DNA of 64,000 nt from Shewanella livingstonensis (GCF_003855395.1 NZ_CP034015.1:4102001-4166000); one strand, 5' to 3'; positions 1-11,316 are shown, counted from the first letter of the stretch. A program made the numbers and translations. The notes: generated from the letters alone by a model not told the origin.

Positions 1-346
1 GTTTAAAATCTTGTAATAACTCATGCCATTCTACCTGGCTACGATCAGTTATTTCGCTCAACCACTGCCATAATGTATTCTCAATCCCTATGACCATCGG
101 ACTAAAACTCAAATTATCGGCATTTTCCTCATTTAGGAAGGCTGCAATGTCTCGCTTTAAAAATTCTTCTACTAATGCGAGCTCTTCTTCATCTGCATGA
201 GATTTAAGTTTTAAATACTCTTTTCCCTGGGTCACTGACTTAAACAAACTTTTAGCTGTCAATGAGTTATCTTGGTCAAACGTGGTTTTCACCTGTTCGA
301 ATAGTGACTGATATAAGGCTAATAGCGCTGAACTTTTTCCACTCAT
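1..346 (-). CDS. YbeL-like DUF1451 (zinc-ribbon) protein, 3' end cut by window edge
   Basis: A minus-strand reading frame opens with ATG at 346 behind a good ribosome site (AAGGAG, about 7 nt upstream) and runs open off the left edge, giving about 115 N-terminal residues beginning MSGKSSALLALYQSLFEQV. The helical, charged N-terminus and its place divergent from leuS match the YbeL/DUF1451 family, which is next to leuS in E. coli. The zinc-ribbon cysteines that define the family would lie in the missing C-terminal part, so the family call rests on N-terminal resemblance and context. Function is unknown. Confidence 0.65.
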   Translation of the reverse strand, partial: MSGKSSALLALYQSLFEQVKTTFDQDNSLTAKSLFKSVTQGKEYLKLKSHADEEELALVEEFLKRDIAAFLNEENADNLSFSPMVIGIENTLWQWLSEITDRSQVEWHELLQDFK

Positions 347-466
347 AGGTAATACTCCTTAATACGCACCTTTTTAATAGATCACTTCTGGTTTATTCTA
401 TGCAGTTATAAATCTCGCTGCTGAGCGTTAGATCAAACAATGGGCGGCATGGCCGGAAATAGATTG

Positions 467-3058
467 ATGCAAGAGCTATATAATCCCTCAGAAATTGAAG
501 CCTTAGTGCAAAAGCACTGGCACGAACATAAAACATTTGAAGTGACTGAAGATGAAAGCAAAGAGAAATTCTATTGTCTTTCAATGTTTCCTTATCCTTC
601 AGGTCGTCTTCACATGGGTCACGTCCGCAACTACACAATAGGCGATGTAGTAGCACGATATCAACGTTTGCAAGGTAAAAATGTTTTGCAACCGATTGGT
701 TGGGACTCATTTGGTCTGCCTGCAGAAAATGCCGCGATCAATAACAAGACCTCACCCGCGCCATGGACATACGAAAATATCGACTACATGAAGAACCAAC
801 TCAAGCTATTAGGGTTTGGTTATGACTGGAGCCGTGAAATCGCTACCTGTACTCCTGAGTACTATCGTTGGGAACAATGGTTTTTCACTCAGTTGTATGA
901 AAAAGGTTTAGTGTACAAAAAAACCTCATCCGTAAACTGGTGTCCAAACGATGAAACCGTACTGGCGAACGAACAAGTTCAAGACGGTTGCTGTTGGCGT
1001 TGTGATACCCAGGTTATCCAAAAAGAAATTCCGCAGTGGTTTATTAAAATTACCGATTACGCTGAAGAATTGCTTAACGACCTTGATACGTTAGATGGCT
1101 GGCCTGAACAGGTTAAGTCTATGCAGCGTAACTGGATTGGCCGCAGTGAAGGTATTGAAATGACCTTTGCAGTGGCGGACAGTGACGCTACATTTGATAT
1201 CTACACCACCCGTCCGGATACCTTAATGGGCGTCACCTATGTTGCTATTGCAGCAGGTCACCCATTAGCAATACAGGCTGCTGAAAATAATCCACAACTG
1301 GCTGAGTTTTTAGAAGAATGTAAAAATGCCGACACCACAGAAGCTGCGATGGCTTCAATGGAGAAAAAAGGTGTTGCTACAGGCTTACAGGCAGTTCATC
1401 CAATTAGTGGCAAATTAGTCCCAGTTTGGGTGGCTAACTTTGTATTAATGAATTATGGCACTGGTGCAGTAATGTCGGTTCCTGCTCATGATCAGCGCGA
1501 TTATGAGTTTGCACTTAAATACAACCTTGCTATTGAAGCGGTGATCAAGCCTATTGAAGGCGAACTGGACATTAGCAAAGAAGCCTACAGTGAAAAAGGT
1601 ATGGTATTTAACTCAGGTGATACTTTCCCTGAGCTAGACGGCTTAGACTTCCAAGCAGCCTTTGAAGCGATTAATGCTCGATTAACCGCTGAAGGCAAAG
1701 GTAAACGCCAAGTCAATTATCGTTTACGCGATTGGGGTGTGTCTCGTCAGCGTTATTGGGGTGCACCAATTCCAATGGTGACCCTCGCCGATGGTACTGT
1801 TGTGCCAACGCCTGAAGATCAACTTCCCGTTATTTTGCCAGAAGATGTGGTGATGGACGGTATTCAAAGTCCAATTAAAGCCGATAAAGCTTGGGCCGAA
1901 ACCACTGTCAACGGTCAGCCAGCAACACGCGAAACAGATACCTTTGACACCTTTATGGAATCATCTTGGTACTACGCACGTTACTGTAGCCCGCATGCAG
2001 ATGAAATGTTAGATCCAGCCAAAGCGAACTACTGGTTACCAGTAGATCAGTACATTGGCGGCATTGAACACGCGTGTATGCATTTGTTATATTTCCGCTT
2101 CTTCCATAAGTTACTGCGTGACGCAGGCTTAGTTAACAGTGATGAGCCAGCAAAGCAATTACTGACTCAAGGCATGGTATTAGCTGACGCTTACTACTAC
2201 ACCAACAAAAAAGGTGCCCGAGTTTGGGTATCACCTTTAGAAGTGACTGTGGTAGAAAAAGATGACAAAGGCCGCACGATAAAAGCGATAGACAATCAAG
2301 GTCATGAACTGGTTTACACCGGTATGAGTAAGATGTCTAAGTCAAAGAATAACGGCATTGACCCACAAGTCATGGTCGAAAAATACGGTGCTGACACAGT
2401 CCGTTTATTCATGATGTTTGCCTCGCCACCAGAATTAACCCTGGAATGGCAAGAGTCTGGCGTTGAGGGCGCACATCGCTTCATCAAACGTTTCTGGAAA
2501 TTAGCAAGCGATCATGTTGCCGCAGGTAAAACTGAAGCACTAGATGTCAGCAAATTAAATGCTAATCAAAAAGCATTGCGCCGTGAATTACATAAGACCA
2601 TCGCCAAAGTCAGTGATGACATTGCGCGTCGTCAAATGTTTAACACCGCTGTTGCCTCAGTAATGGAGCTAATGAACCATTTACTCAAAGCATCACAAGA
2701 AACCGCCCAAGACCGTGCATTACTTGCTGAAGCCTTGTCTGCTGTAACGCGTTTACTTTACCCTATCGTACCGCACATGACCTTTACGTTATGGAACGAG
2801 TTGGGTAACGAAGGCGATATTGAAAACAGCCGCTGGCCAGAAGTCGATGAGTCTGCATTGGTTGAAGACAGTAAACTGATTGTGGTTCAAGTTAATGGTA
2901 AAGTGCGTGCAAAAATCACAGTAGCCGCCGATGCATCAAAAGAAGATGTTGAAGCATTAGGCATGAGTGATGAACATGTACAGAAGCACACTGAAGGCTT
3001 AACGGTTCGTAAAGTTATTTACGTACCTGGCAAACTATTAAGTATTGTCGCTAACTAA
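467..3058 (+). CDS. leuS: Leucyl-tRNA synthetase
   Basis: Class I aminoacyl-tRNA synthetase that charges tRNA-Leu in the cytoplasm. The 863-residue protein follows E. coli LeuS (860) from end to end. The HIGH-type motif HMGH sits at residues 49-52, the CP1 editing domain in the middle third (including the TTRPDT stretch), and the KMSKS loop near residue 620 followed by NNGIDP. I chose ATG 467 ([11 protein letters not shown]) over the in-frame ATG at 440 because it matches the E. coli N-terminus; neither has a strong ribosome site. A terminator-like hairpin follows the stop. Confidence 0.97.
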   Translation: MQELYNPSEIEALVQKHWHEHKTFEVTEDESKEKFYCLSMFPYPSGRLHMGHVRNYTIGDVVARYQRLQGKNVLQPIGWDSFGLPAENAAINNKTSPAPWTYENIDYMKNQLKLLGFGYDWSREIATCTPEYYRWEQWFFTQLYEKGLVYKKTSSVNWCPNDETVLANEQVQDGCCWRCDTQVIQKEIPQWFIKITDYAEELLNDLDTLDGWPEQVKSMQRNWIGRSEGIEMTFAVADSDATFDIYTTRPDTLMGVTYVAIAAGHPLAIQAAENNPQLAEFLEECKNADTTEAAMASMEKKGVATGLQAVHPISGKLVPVWVANFVLMNYGTGAVMSVPAHDQRDYEFALKYNLAIEAVIKPIEGELDISKEAYSEKGMVFNSGDTFPELDGLDFQAAFEAINARLTAEGKGKRQVNYRLRDWGVSRQRYWGAPIPMVTLADGTVVPTPEDQLPVILPEDVVMDGIQSPIKADKAWAETTVNGQPATRETDTFDTFMESSWYYARYCSPHADEMLDPAKANYWLPVDQYIGGIEHACMHLLYFRFFHKLLRDAGLVNSDEPAKQLLTQGMVLADAYYYTNKKGARVWVSPLEVTVVEKDDKGRTIKAIDNQGHELVYTGMSKMSKSKNNGIDPQVMVEKYGADTVRLFMMFASPPELTLEWQESGVEGAHRFIKRFWKLASDHVAAGKTEALDVSKLNANQKALRRELHKTIAKVSDDIARRQMFNTAVASVMELMNHLLKASQETAQDRALLAEALSAVTRLLYPIVPHMTFTLWNELGNEGDIENSRWPEVDESALVEDSKLIVVQVNGKVRAKITVAADASKEDVEALGMSDEHVQKHTEGLTVRKVIYVPGKLLSIVAN

Positions 3059-3115
3059 ATCGTCCAAATAGGGGAAAGCTCCTATAGGCAGATAGAGATG
3101 ACGCTTCAGTGACAT

Positions 3116-3154
3116 AACTTACCGTGGGTTACACCGCGGTAAGTTATTTATTTT
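3116..3154 (+). terminator. Intrinsic terminator after leuS
   Basis: Inverted repeat AACTTACCG (3116-3124) / CGGTAAGTT (3137-3145), extended inward to about 12 pairs around a 6-nt loop and followed by a T-rich run. It lies 58 bp after the leuS stop and just before lptE, so it probably separates or attenuates the two. Confidence 0.75.
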
Positions 3155-3172
3155 AACGATGCAATAACAAGG

Positions 3173-3682
3173 ATGCCTACCCTCACTATGCTAGCCAAAA
3201 AGATTTTATTGGCAATAATGACATTGGTAATACTCACCAGTGCAGGTTGCGGCTTTAAACTCCAACGCAGTTATTCTATTCCTGCTGAATTAGCTGAATT
3301 GCATTTAAGCAGCAGTGATGAATACAGTGAGTTAACTCGCTTAGTTCGTGACAGATTACGTATCAACCGCATTAGCCTTGTCGATGCAGCAGAAAAAATA
3401 CCCACACTGCGATTAATCAATGACTCGCTAGAGCGCGCCACATTATCACTTTATCCCACAGGTAATGTCGCAGAATATGAGCTGATCTACTTAGTGCATT
3501 ATTCAGTTACCTTACCAGGACAAGATCCGCAAGATTTTGATACTGAAATTCGCCGTGATTATCAGGATGATCCCCGTACAGCATTAGCAAAAAGTCGTGA
3601 AATGGAGTTGTTAGTTAAAGAGATGCGTGTGCAAGCAGCCGATTATATTATTCAAACTCTGGCGTCAATCGGAGCGGAGTAA
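3173..3682 (+). CDS. lptE: LPS-assembly lipoprotein LptE
   Basis: Outer-membrane lipoprotein that plugs LptD and helps deliver lipopolysaccharide to the cell surface. A hydrophobic signal peptide ends at a lipobox (TSAGC), and the mature protein starts CGFKLQ, the hallmark start of LptE. Length (169) and its position between leuS and holA are as in other gammaproteobacteria. Start is uncertain: ATG 3173 has AAGG directly against it, while ATG 3188 (MLAKKILLAI) has the same AAGG about 15 nt away; either leaves the signal peptide intact. The stop overlaps the holA start by one base (TAATG). Confidence 0.9.
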   Translation: MPTLTMLAKKILLAIMTLVILTSAGCGFKLQRSYSIPAELAELHLSSSDEYSELTRLVRDRLRINRISLVDAAEKIPTLRLINDSLERATLSLYPTGNVAEYELIYLVHYSVTLPGQDPQDFDTEIRRDYQDDPRTALAKSREMELLVKEMRVQAADYIIQTLASIGAE

Positions 3683-4716
3683 TGCGGGTTTATCCGGATC
3701 AACTCAAGCAGCACCTTAAACCACTGCCACAATGCTTTTTACTGTTTGGCGATGACCCATGGTTAATTGACAATAGCAAACAACTAATTCTTAGTGCCGC
3801 TAAAAAACAGGGTTTTGAAGAACGAGTGCAATTAAGTCAAGAAAGCGGCTTTAATTGGGGTGACTTAGTCCAAGAGTGGCAAGCAATGAGCTTATTTGCT
3901 AGTCGACGGATTATTGAATTAACCCTACCACAAGGTAAACCTGGTATCGAAGGCGCGGCGGCATTTCAAACATTGTTGCAACATCCAAATCCAGACATGC
4001 TACTCATTGTGCAAGGCCCTAAAGCCAGCGCAGAACAGACCAATACCAAATGGTTTAAATCGCTTGATGCCAAAGGCATATATTTACCTTGCACTACGCC
4101 TGAAGGTAAACAGTTTGAACGTTGGTTAGACAGCCGAATTACTCATTATCAGCTCACTGTTCACCATGATGCCAAAGCGATGCTGTTTACTTTATTTGAA
4201 GGTAACTTACTGGCTGGCGAACAAGCAATGCAATTGTTACAGTTGCTCAGTCCAAAGCAAAATATTACCCCAGAGCAACTGAGTCAATATTTCGAAGATC
4301 AATCTCGTTTTAGTGTATTTCAACTCTGTGATGCCATTCTAGGTAACCATCAAAAACACGCGCAGCACATGTTGGCTCAATTACAGGCCGAAGGCACTGC
4401 TATGCCGATTTTAATGTGGGCCTTATTCAAAGAAATTAACCTGTTGCTGACCTTAAAACTGGCAGTTCATAATGGTGAGCAACTGAGCAAGTTGTGGGGC
4501 CAGCACCGAATTTGGGATAAACGTAAACCACTGTACCAAGCCGCAATAACGCGCTTAGATTTAGATCATATCGAACATATGCTCGCATTTGCCTCTGCAT
4601 TGGAATTAAATCTCAAACAAAAAGGGCGTGAAGATTGGATTGGCCTCAGTCATTTATGTATTTTATTCGATCCTCGGGCGCATAACCGTTTAGCCCATAT
4701 TGAATTAACTGACTGA
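3682..4716 (+). CDS. holA: DNA polymerase III delta subunit
   Basis: Clamp-loader subunit that opens the beta sliding clamp. The 344-residue protein has the family length and the N-terminal motif [14 protein letters not shown] expected of HolA (delta subunits carry a related LLxGxxxLL). It follows lptE with a one-base stop/start overlap, so the two are probably translationally coupled, and nadD follows 19 bp later, matching the leuS-lptE-holA-nadD order of E. coli. No anomalies seen. Confidence 0.95.
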   Translation: MRVYPDQLKQHLKPLPQCFLLFGDDPWLIDNSKQLILSAAKKQGFEERVQLSQESGFNWGDLVQEWQAMSLFASRRIIELTLPQGKPGIEGAAAFQTLLQHPNPDMLLIVQGPKASAEQTNTKWFKSLDAKGIYLPCTTPEGKQFERWLDSRITHYQLTVHHDAKAMLFTLFEGNLLAGEQAMQLLQLLSPKQNITPEQLSQYFEDQSRFSVFQLCDAILGNHQKHAQHMLAQLQAEGTAMPILMWALFKEINLLLTLKLAVHNGEQLSKLWGQHRIWDKRKPLYQAAITRLDLDHIEHMLAFASALELNLKQKGREDWIGLSHLCILFDPRAHNRLAHIELTD

Positions 4717-4735
4717 CACTAAAAAAGGATTACGA

Positions 4736-5371
4736 ATGCGTATCGGTATTTTGGGCGGCACCTTCGACCCTATCCACCTAGGACATATTAATCCGGCATT
4801 AGACGTAAAACAGCAACTTAATTTAGACCAGATTTGGTTAATGCCCAATCATATTCCTCCACACAAAAATACTACCGTAGTGAGCAGCCATCACCGACTT
4901 GAAATGGTGAAGTTAGTTTGCCAACAGCACCCAGAATTTGAGCTATGTGATATCGAAATCAATCGCGATACTCCCTCTTACAGTGTCACCACGCTCACCT
5001 TGCTCACATTGCAGTATCCAGATAATGAATTTTTTTTCATTATGGGTATGGACTCATTTGTTCAACTACCCTTGTGGTATCAATGGCAATCATTGTTTAA
5101 TCTGTGTCATATCGCACTATGCCAGCGCCCTGGATGGACAATGGATACACATAGCGAAATGACTAAACAACTATTATTTAGACAAGCAAACGTAGACTAT
5201 CTCGACTCAGCACAGCACGCTAAACATGGCAGAATATTTTGCATCAACAGCCAGTTAGTCGATATATCTTCAACTGAGATCCGTCAACGTTTAGCTCAAA
5301 ATATAGATATCAGCAGCGTATTAACTCAAACAACTGCCGACTATATCCGCCAACATAGACTCTATCGTTAA
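4736..5371 (+). CDS. nadD: Nicotinate-nucleotide adenylyltransferase
   Basis: Converts nicotinate mononucleotide and ATP to deamido-NAD in NAD biosynthesis. The nucleotidyltransferase signature [11 protein letters not shown] covers residues 7-17 with the HxGH motif at 14-17, and the second signature SSTEIR is at 178-183. Length 211 is typical. An AAAAAGGA ribosome site precedes ATG 4736. It ends the leuS-lptE-holA-nadD group; a 160-bp gap with its own promoter separates it from rsfS. Confidence 0.96.
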   Translation: MRIGILGGTFDPIHLGHINPALDVKQQLNLDQIWLMPNHIPPHKNTTVVSSHHRLEMVKLVCQQHPEFELCDIEINRDTPSYSVTTLTLLTLQYPDNEFFFIMGMDSFVQLPLWYQWQSLFNLCHIALCQRPGWTMDTHSEMTKQLLFRQANVDYLDSAQHAKHGRIFCINSQLVDISSTEIRQRLAQNIDISSVLTQTTADYIRQHRLYR

Positions 5372-5469
5372 CACAATAATCACCAAGGTGGTTAACACAA
5401 CTCTTAGGATTATTGGTTAACTCAATATCAACCACTAAATTAAATCTACCGTTGTTTACCCGTGCTTAA

Positions 5470-5503
5470 TTGCGCATTAACAGTGAATTTGAGTATAATA
5501 CTC
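5470..5503 (+). promoter_or_regulatory. Probable sigma70 promoter of rsfS
   Basis: TTGCGC (5470-5475) and TATAAT (5494-5499) are 18 bp apart, about 35 bp before the rsfS start. The -10 lies inside the 13-bp palindrome GAGTATAATACTC (5491-5503), which recurs exactly upstream of lipB. Confidence 0.6.
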
Positions 5504-5532
5504 CGTTAATTTTTACTTATGAGGTACTTCGA

Positions 5533-5862
5533 GTGCAAGGCACCGAACTAAAAGATTTCGTTATCGACAAAGTCGATGATTTAAAAGCAAAAAATATTAC
5601 TGTTATAGATGTTTCTAAACGGTCAACTATCACCGACACCATGATCATTTGTACTGGTACGTCGAAAACACACGTTCGTTCTATTGGTGAACACGTGATC
5701 GTGTCAGCTAAAAATGCTGGCGTGCAACCTCTTGGGGTTGAAGGACGAGACAGCAGCGAATGGGTTTTAGTTGATTTAGGCTCAGTTATTTTGCACGTGA
5801 TGCAAGAACAGACTCGTGATTATTACGAGCTTGAAAAACTTTGGTCTGAACACAGCGTCTAA
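5533..5862 (+). CDS. rsfS: Ribosomal silencing factor RsfS
   Basis: Binds ribosomal protein L14 and blocks subunit joining under starvation. From GTG 5533 the 109-residue product starts [18 protein letters not shown], colinear with E. coli RsfS (MQGKALQDFVIDKIDDLK), and keeps the MIICTGTS core. GTG 5533 is preferred over an upstream in-frame ATG at 5470 because that ATG lies in the promoter and GAGGT is spaced 7 nt before the GTG. It overlaps rlmH by one base, the usual rsfS-rlmH coupling. Confidence 0.93.
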   Translation: MQGTELKDFVIDKVDDLKAKNITVIDVSKRSTITDTMIICTGTSKTHVRSIGEHVIVSAKNAGVQPLGVEGRDSSEWVLVDLGSVILHVMQEQTRDYYELEKLWSEHSV

Positions 5863-6332
5863 TGAAGTTACAGCTTATTGCCGTTGGCACAAAAATGCCT
5901 GACTGGGTAACCCGAGGCTTCGAAGAATACCAACGCCGTTTTCCTAGAGATATGGCTTTGGAACTCATCGAAATCCCTGCTGGGAAGCGCGGAAAAAATG
6001 CAGATATCGCCCGAATTTTACATAAGGAAGGCGAATTAATGCTCGCGGCAGTAGCCAAAGGTAACCACATTGTTAGTTTAGATTTACCCGGTAAAAACTG
6101 GATAACCCCAGAACTTGCCGAGCAAATGACAAAGTGGCAACTAGATGGTAGAGATGTCAGCTTACTTATTGGTGGCCCAGAAGGACTTTCACCTGCTTGC
6201 AAAGAGGCGGCCAACCAAAGCTGGTGTTTGTCTGCCCTAACCTTACCTCATCCTTTGGTTAGGGTTATTGTGGCAGAAAGCCTATATCGAGCTTGGAGCG
6301 TCAATAACAATCATCCATATCACAGAGAATAA
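5862..6332 (+). CDS. rlmH: 23S rRNA pseudouridine-1915 N3-methyltransferase
   Basis: SPOUT-class methyltransferase acting on helix 69 of 23S rRNA in assembled 70S ribosomes. The 156-residue protein has the knot-forming C-terminal segment [12 protein letters not shown], the conserved [17 protein letters not shown] run, and ends HPYHRE as the family does. Start ATG 5862 overlaps the rsfS stop. It heads towards mrdA, with a 130-bp gap that contains a Fur-box-like sequence. Confidence 0.96.
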   Translation: MKLQLIAVGTKMPDWVTRGFEEYQRRFPRDMALELIEIPAGKRGKNADIARILHKEGELMLAAVAKGNHIVSLDLPGKNWITPELAEQMTKWQLDGRDVSLLIGGPEGLSPACKEAANQSWCLSALTLPHPLVRVIVAESLYRAWSVNNNHPYHRE

Positions 6333-6361
6333 ACTCAGTCGCATGAATAACTTAGCTTATA

Positions 6362-6378
6362 GATAATGATTATCATGC
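6362..6378. promoter_or_regulatory. Candidate Fur box upstream of mrdA
   Basis: GATAATGATTATCATGC contains the perfect 6-1-6 palindrome GATAAT-G-ATTATC and matches 14 of the first 15 positions of the classical Fur box as I recall it. It sits about 85-100 bp before the mrdA start. Iron control of this cell-wall operon would be unusual, so chance resemblance in AT-rich DNA is possible. Confidence 0.35.
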
Positions 6379-6461
6379 TACTCTTTTTTTCATACCCATC
6401 AGCTGATACAGTGACTTTTTATAACCCAACCTTTCATTTGGTAACGACGGGGATAGCATAA

Positions 6462-8318
6462 GTGTCGCCAAAAAAGCGCATTACCATGCATGATCACGCC
6501 GCAGAGGCCGCGCTATTTAAACGCCGTGCATTCTTCACTTTCGTTTGTGTATTCTTATTACTCTGCATATTATTTTCAAATCTTTATCATCTGCAAGTTG
6601 TCTCTTACAAAGACTATGAAACTCGTTCAAATGATAACCGTATCCGTGTGGTTCCAACTCCGCCGAGTAGAGGGTTGATTTATGACCGCCATGGTGTGCT
6701 ATTAGCCGAAAACCAACCTTATTATTCTTTAGAACTTATTCCAGAGAAAGTCGAGGATATTACTGCCACCTTAGATGAGCTTAATACCTTTATTGAACTC
6801 TCAGAAGATGATCGTGAAAACATTACTGAAACGCTCAAGTTTCACCGTCGTTTTAAGCCGTTAACGATCAAGAGCAAATTAACCGACGAACAAGTCGCTA
6901 TTTTTAGTGTTAATCAATATAAATTTCCCGGCATTTACGTTGAAGCAGGCCTTAAGCGTCATTATCCTTATAACGCATTACTGACCCATGTGCTTGGCTA
7001 TGTTGGCAAGATTAATACCCGCGATAAAGCATTGCTTGAAAAAAGCAGCCAGTGGAAAAACTATGCTGCAACCAAAGATATTGGTAAGCAGGGTATTGAA
7101 AAATTTTATGAAAGTTTGCTTCATGGTATTCCAGGCCACCTCGAAGAAGAAGTGAATAACCGTGGCCGAGTGATCCGTACCCTCAAAGTTACCCCGCCGA
7201 CACCGGGACAAGATATCTATCTAACACTCGATCTCAAACTACAGCAAAAAGCCATGGAACTGTTAGATGGCCGTAAAGGATCTGTTGTGGCAATAGACCC
7301 CAGAGATGGTGGTGTTTTAGCGATGATATCGAGCCCATCATATGACCCTAACCCATTTGTACATGGTATTTCTTCTAAAGCCTATAATGACCTGTTAAAT
7401 GATAAATCGAGACCATTAATTAACCGCGCAACCCAAGGACAATACTCTCCGGCGTCAACCATAAAGCCGCATGTTGCCTTACTGGGTTTGGAAGAGAAAA
7501 TCATTAGCGAACGCACGCGTATTTGGGATCCTGGCTATTGGCAAATGCCCGGTGTTGATCGTAAATGGGGTGACTGGAAAAAATGGGGCCATGGCTGGGT
7601 AGATATCTACCATGCCATTGTTGAGTCCTGTGATATTTTCTTTTATGACCTAGTCTACAAAGTTGGTATTGATAAAATGGCGATATTTATGGAGCGCTTT
7701 GGCTTTGGCAAAAGTACTGGTATTGATATTTTCGAAGAGTCTGATGGGGTGATGCCATCCCGAGACTGGAAAAGAATGCGATATAATCAGCCTTGGTATA
7801 ACGGCGATACCATTTCGGTGGGTATTGGCCAAGGCTATTGGACTACGACCCCATTACAGCTTGCTAATGCGGTGACAATTATGGCCAATAAAGGCAAACG
7901 ATTTACACCTCATCTATTAAAATCATTTAAAAATAGTACTGTTAAAATTGATTCTCCTATTGATGAGCAGTTGCCAATAGAACTTAAAGATCCGCGTAAT
8001 TGGGACATCATTAATGAGGCAATGCGTCAAACCGCCGATAAATCGCACTTTACTGATGCTAGTTATACCGCCGCAATGAAAACAGGTACTGCACAGGTAT
8101 TTAGTGTCGGCAAAGATCAAAAGTATAATGCCGACACCATAGCAGATCACCTGCGCGATAATGCACTCGTGGTTGCTTATGCACCCTATGAAAATCCTCG
8201 TATTGTTTTAGCAGTGGTACTTGAAAATGCGGGTTGGGGCGGCAAAAATGCCGGCCCGGTCGCAAGAGCATTGCTCGATGAGTATATGTTACGCGACAAA
8301 TGGGCGGTAAAACCGTGA
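6462..8318 (+). CDS. mrdA: Penicillin-binding protein 2 (elongasome transpeptidase)
   Basis: Class B PBP that crosslinks peptidoglycan for rod-shape elongation, partner of RodA. A short cytoplasmic tail and one membrane anchor (about residues 22-45) precede the non-penicillin-binding domain ([10 protein letters not shown]). The transpeptidase domain has the SxxK active site at Ser332 (STIK), and KTGTAQVF near the C-terminus. Length 618 is close to E. coli PBP2 (633). GTG 6462 is chosen because GGGGAT lies about 8 nt upstream; ATG 6486 is the alternative. It overlaps mrdB by 4 bases. Confidence 0.95.
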   Translation: MSPKKRITMHDHAAEAALFKRRAFFTFVCVFLLLCILFSNLYHLQVVSYKDYETRSNDNRIRVVPTPPSRGLIYDRHGVLLAENQPYYSLELIPEKVEDITATLDELNTFIELSEDDRENITETLKFHRRFKPLTIKSKLTDEQVAIFSVNQYKFPGIYVEAGLKRHYPYNALLTHVLGYVGKINTRDKALLEKSSQWKNYAATKDIGKQGIEKFYESLLHGIPGHLEEEVNNRGRVIRTLKVTPPTPGQDIYLTLDLKLQQKAMELLDGRKGSVVAIDPRDGGVLAMISSPSYDPNPFVHGISSKAYNDLLNDKSRPLINRATQGQYSPASTIKPHVALLGLEEKIISERTRIWDPGYWQMPGVDRKWGDWKKWGHGWVDIYHAIVESCDIFFYDLVYKVGIDKMAIFMERFGFGKSTGIDIFEESDGVMPSRDWKRMRYNQPWYNGDTISVGIGQGYWTTTPLQLANAVTIMANKGKRFTPHLLKSFKNSTVKIDSPIDEQLPIELKDPRNWDIINEAMRQTADKSHFTDASYTAAMKTGTAQVFSVGKDQKYNADTIADHLRDNALVVAYAPYENPRIVLAVVLENAGWGGKNAGPVARALLDEYMLRDKWAVKP

Positions 8319-9421
8319 ATAATCATCCCTATCAAAAATCATTTTGGCAAAATATCCACATAGATGTGCCATTACTCATCGGCCTATTAATACTGATGGG
8401 GTTTGGGCTTTTTGTTATCTATTCAGCCAGTGGTGAAGATCCTGCCATGATGGAACGCCAGCTGGTTCGTATGACACTGTCGCTGGGGGTAATGTTTTGT
8501 TTTGCACAAATCAATCCCGAGATACTCAGGCGTTGGGCATTACCTATTTACATCGCCGGAATAATATTACTGTTAGGCGTAGAGTTATTTGGCACCATTA
8601 ACAAAGGTGCACAACGTTGGTTAAATCTCGGATTTATGGAGTTTCAGCCGTCGGAATTAATAAAACTAGCCTTCCCTATCACCATGGCTTGGTATATCAG
8701 TAAATTCCCATTACCACCGAAAAAGCGCTACTTAGCCGGTGGGGTGATTATTTTATTGATCCCAACACTCTTAATTGCAAAACAACCTGACTTAGGCACC
8801 TCTATTTTGGTGGCGGCATCAGGGGTGTTTGTGTTGTTTCTGTCAGGCATGAGTTGGCTAATTGTCGGTGGTTTTGTCACCGCCATTTTAATCTTTTTAC
8901 CTGTGTTATGGTTCTTCTTGATGCACGATTATCAGCGCACTCGAGTATTAACCTTGTTTAATCCTGAACAAGATCCTTTGGGCGCGGGTTATCATATTAT
9001 CCAATCTAAAATAGCCATTGGTTCTGGTGGAATGTGGGGCAAAGGTTGGCTTGATGGCACTCAATCACAATTAGAATTTTTACCAGAGCGTCACACCGAC
9101 TTTATTTTTGCGGTAATAGGCGAAGAGTTTGGACTTATTGGCAGTTTACTCTTATTAGCAATGTATTTATTTGTGATTGGCAGGGGCCTTGTTATTGCTT
9201 CACGAGCACAGACTAGCTTTGCACGCTTATTGGCCGGGAGTATCACCTTAACATTCTTCGTCTATGTTTTTGTTAACATTGGCATGGTATCAGGTATTTT
9301 ACCTGTAGTAGGAGTCCCTTTACCACTGATAAGCTATGGTGGAACCTCGATGCTGACCTTAATGACAGGCTTTGGTATTCTAATGAGCATTCACACCCAC
9401 AGACGATTTGTCGACCGATAG
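8315..9421 (+). CDS. mrdB: Rod-shape SEDS glycosyltransferase RodA
   Basis: Polytopic SEDS peptidoglycan polymerase working with PBP2. The 368-residue protein tracks E. coli RodA: FWQNIHID start, the KGAQRWL and QPSE motifs, the conserved PDLGTS segment, the loop [13 protein letters not shown], and GIMPV-like [20 protein letters not shown] 8315 (overlapping the mrdA stop as GTGA, with GGGCGGT upstream) gives the E. coli-like N-terminus; an ATG at 8300 would add five residues. Part of the rsfS-rlmH-mrdA-mrdB-mltB-rlpA run. Confidence 0.94.
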   Translation: MNNHPYQKSFWQNIHIDVPLLIGLLILMGFGLFVIYSASGEDPAMMERQLVRMTLSLGVMFCFAQINPEILRRWALPIYIAGIILLLGVELFGTINKGAQRWLNLGFMEFQPSELIKLAFPITMAWYISKFPLPPKKRYLAGGVIILLIPTLLIAKQPDLGTSILVAASGVFVLFLSGMSWLIVGGFVTAILIFLPVLWFFLMHDYQRTRVLTLFNPEQDPLGAGYHIIQSKIAIGSGGMWGKGWLDGTQSQLEFLPERHTDFIFAVIGEEFGLIGSLLLLAMYLFVIGRGLVIASRAQTSFARLLAGSITLTFFVYVFVNIGMVSGILPVVGVPLPLISYGGTSMLTLMTGFGILMSIHTHRRFVDR

Positions 9422-9435
9422 GATTAACCTTAACT

Positions 9436-10449
9436 ATGACAAAAATAACCGTTCAAATCGCCAGCTTAGCACTACTTAGCAGCGTCATGTTCAATCTCAA
9501 TGCTGCAACTGAAAATGATCCCCAAGCATTACAAAGTGCATTTGTAAAAGAGCAGGTAAAAAAAGGCGTTAGCAAGGCTGAGGTGGAACAGTTTTTATCT
9601 ACTTCCACCTTCGATCAGAGCATCATTGATGCCATGACTAAACCCTGGGAAGCTAAGCCTTGGCACCAGTATTATCCTATTTTCCTAACCGACAAGCGCC
9701 TAGAAAAAGGCTTAGCTTTTTGGCAAGAAAACCATGCTGTGATTAGTCAAGCCTCTGAAAAATTTAACGTTGACCCACAAATTATTGTTGCCATTATTGG
9801 TATTGAAACCTTTTATGGCGGCTATATGGGTAATTATCGAGTGCAAGATGCGTTATACACATTAGGTTTTTATTATCCACCTAGAGCAACGTTTTTTCGC
9901 AGTGAATACGCTAATTTAATGGCACTTATCAAAGAAGAAAAACTTGATAATAGTAGCCTAAAAGGCTCTTACGCTGGCGCAATGGGTTATGGTCAATTCA
10001 TTCCATCAAGTTACCGCCATTATGCGGTCGACTTTGACGGTGACGGTCGACGTGACTTATTAACCAGTAAAGCCGACGCTATTGGTAGTGTAGCTAATTA
10101 TTTTCATCAGCATGGATGGCAAAAAGGCCAACCGGTAGCACTATTGTTAAACCATACAGGTAGCACAACACCTAAAGCTAAAGTATGGACCAAAGAAAAG
10201 CTGCATTATAAAGTATCAGATATTCTTAGCCCAACCCTGAGCCTAGCGAATAACCAAGATTTGGATGCTTCCCAAAAAGCCTTATTAGTAAAGTTAGACC
10301 AAGCAGAGAATACTGAGTATTGGTTAGGACTAAAAAACTTTTATGTCATCACCCGATACAATAGAAGCCCCTTATATGCAATGGCGGTTTATCAATTTAG
10401 CCAACAACTTAACGCTCATTACCAATCGGTAAATAAACATGACCATTAA
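9436..10449 (+). CDS. mltB: Membrane-bound lytic transglycosylase B
   Basis: Cleaves peptidoglycan with 1,6-anhydro product formation in the periplasm. A signal sequence (about residues 1-23) is followed by the Slt35-type domain; the catalytic Glu is probably Glu124 in IIGIETFYGG, and an EF-hand-like DFDGDGRRD near residue 197 matches the calcium site of Slt35. There is no lipobox cysteine after the signal peptide, unlike E. coli MltB, so this form may be soluble periplasmic. Length 337. Overlaps rlpA by 11 bases. Confidence 0.9.
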   Translation: MTKITVQIASLALLSSVMFNLNAATENDPQALQSAFVKEQVKKGVSKAEVEQFLSTSTFDQSIIDAMTKPWEAKPWHQYYPIFLTDKRLEKGLAFWQENHAVISQASEKFNVDPQIIVAIIGIETFYGGYMGNYRVQDALYTLGFYYPPRATFFRSEYANLMALIKEEKLDNSSLKGSYAGAMGYGQFIPSSYRHYAVDFDGDGRRDLLTSKADAIGSVANYFHQHGWQKGQPVALLLNHTGSTTPKAKVWTKEKLHYKVSDILSPTLSLANNQDLDASQKALLVKLDQAENTEYWLGLKNFYVITRYNRSPLYAMAVYQFSQQLNAHYQSVNKHDH

Positions 10450-11251
10450 TTACCGTTTCATCCTATTAATCATTTTTAGCAGTGTATTACTGATAAGCTG
10501 TTCGTCAAACGAGGGTAACAAAACCTCTTCCGGCAAAAAAAGCCGCTATCAGATGACTGACGATCGTTATCCTGATGACGCGCCGGACGTTAGCTTGGTT
10601 AAAAATGCCCAACCTAAATACGAACCTTACAGCAGACAAGGTAATCGTAACTATTCGGTTTTGGGTAAAAGCTATCAAGTACTCGACACAGGAAAGGGAT
10701 TTAAAGAGCAAGGTCATGCTTCATGGTATGGTTCAAAGTTTCATGGCCATTTAACCTCTAATGGCGAAACTTATGATATGTACACTATGTCTGCCGCGCA
10801 TAAAAACCTGCCCTTGCCCAGTTATGTCAAAGTGACTAACTTAGACAATAACAAGCAAATTATTGTCCGTGTAAATGACCGTGGACCGTTTCATCATGGC
10901 CGAGTGATTGATCTTTCGTATGCTGCGGCTTATCACTTAGGCATGCTGGCTAGAGGAACCGCAAAAGTCGCTATCGAAACCGTTTACATTGCCTCACCCG
11001 AAGAACGAGTCATTAGTGATTTAAAAGATGATGATAATCATTTTATTCAAGTTGCCGCCTCCCAAGATAAGCTGCGCATCAATATGCTAGCCAGACAGCT
11101 AGAAACCAAATATGCCGTGACCTCTCGCGTGACATCGATAAATGGTATGCACAGATTGCAATTGGGCCCTATCAGACAAATTCATCTGACCAATAAGTTG
11201 CTCGAACGTGTACAAGCTGATGGCTATCCGCAGAGCTTTATCGTACCGTAA
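10439..11251 (+). CDS. rlpA: RlpA septal-ring lytic transglycosylase-like lipoprotein
   Basis: Lipoprotein with the double-psi beta-barrel lytic fold acting on denuded glycans at septa. The signal peptide ends in a lipobox (LLISC), the barrel runs roughly residues 95-190 (HASWYGSKFHG, SAAHKNLPLP, VRVNDRGPF.HGR.IDLS), and a C-terminal SPOR-like domain (FIQVAASQ...RLQLGPI) binds peptidoglycan. 270 residues. It starts inside the last codons of mltB, implying coupled translation. Confidence 0.93.
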   Translation: MTINYRFILLIIFSSVLLISCSSNEGNKTSSGKKSRYQMTDDRYPDDAPDVSLVKNAQPKYEPYSRQGNRNYSVLGKSYQVLDTGKGFKEQGHASWYGSKFHGHLTSNGETYDMYTMSAAHKNLPLPSYVKVTNLDNNKQIIVRVNDRGPFHHGRVIDLSYAAAYHLGMLARGTAKVAIETVYIASPEERVISDLKDDDNHFIQVAASQDKLRINMLARQLETKYAVTSRVTSINGMHRLQLGPIRQIHLTNKLLERVQADGYPQSFIVP

Positions 11252-11277
11252 GCCATAATATTGGTACGAAATGGTCT

Positions 11278-11316
11278 CATTAAGGTTCATTTACATTGGA
11301 TGAATGAACCTTAATG
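11278..11316. terminator. Large hairpin after rlpA
   Basis: Perfect 14-bp inverted repeat: CATTAAGGTTCATT (11278-11291) and AATGAACCTTAATG (11303-11316), loop of 11 nt. No T-run follows, so it may be a processing or Rho-assisted end rather than a simple intrinsic terminator. It lies 27 bp after the rlpA stop. Confidence 0.5.

Noticed and set aside
5470..5532. ATG 5470 as the rsfS start
   Set aside because: It lies on the -35 side of the promoter, and GTG 5533 matches the family start with a spaced GAGGT.
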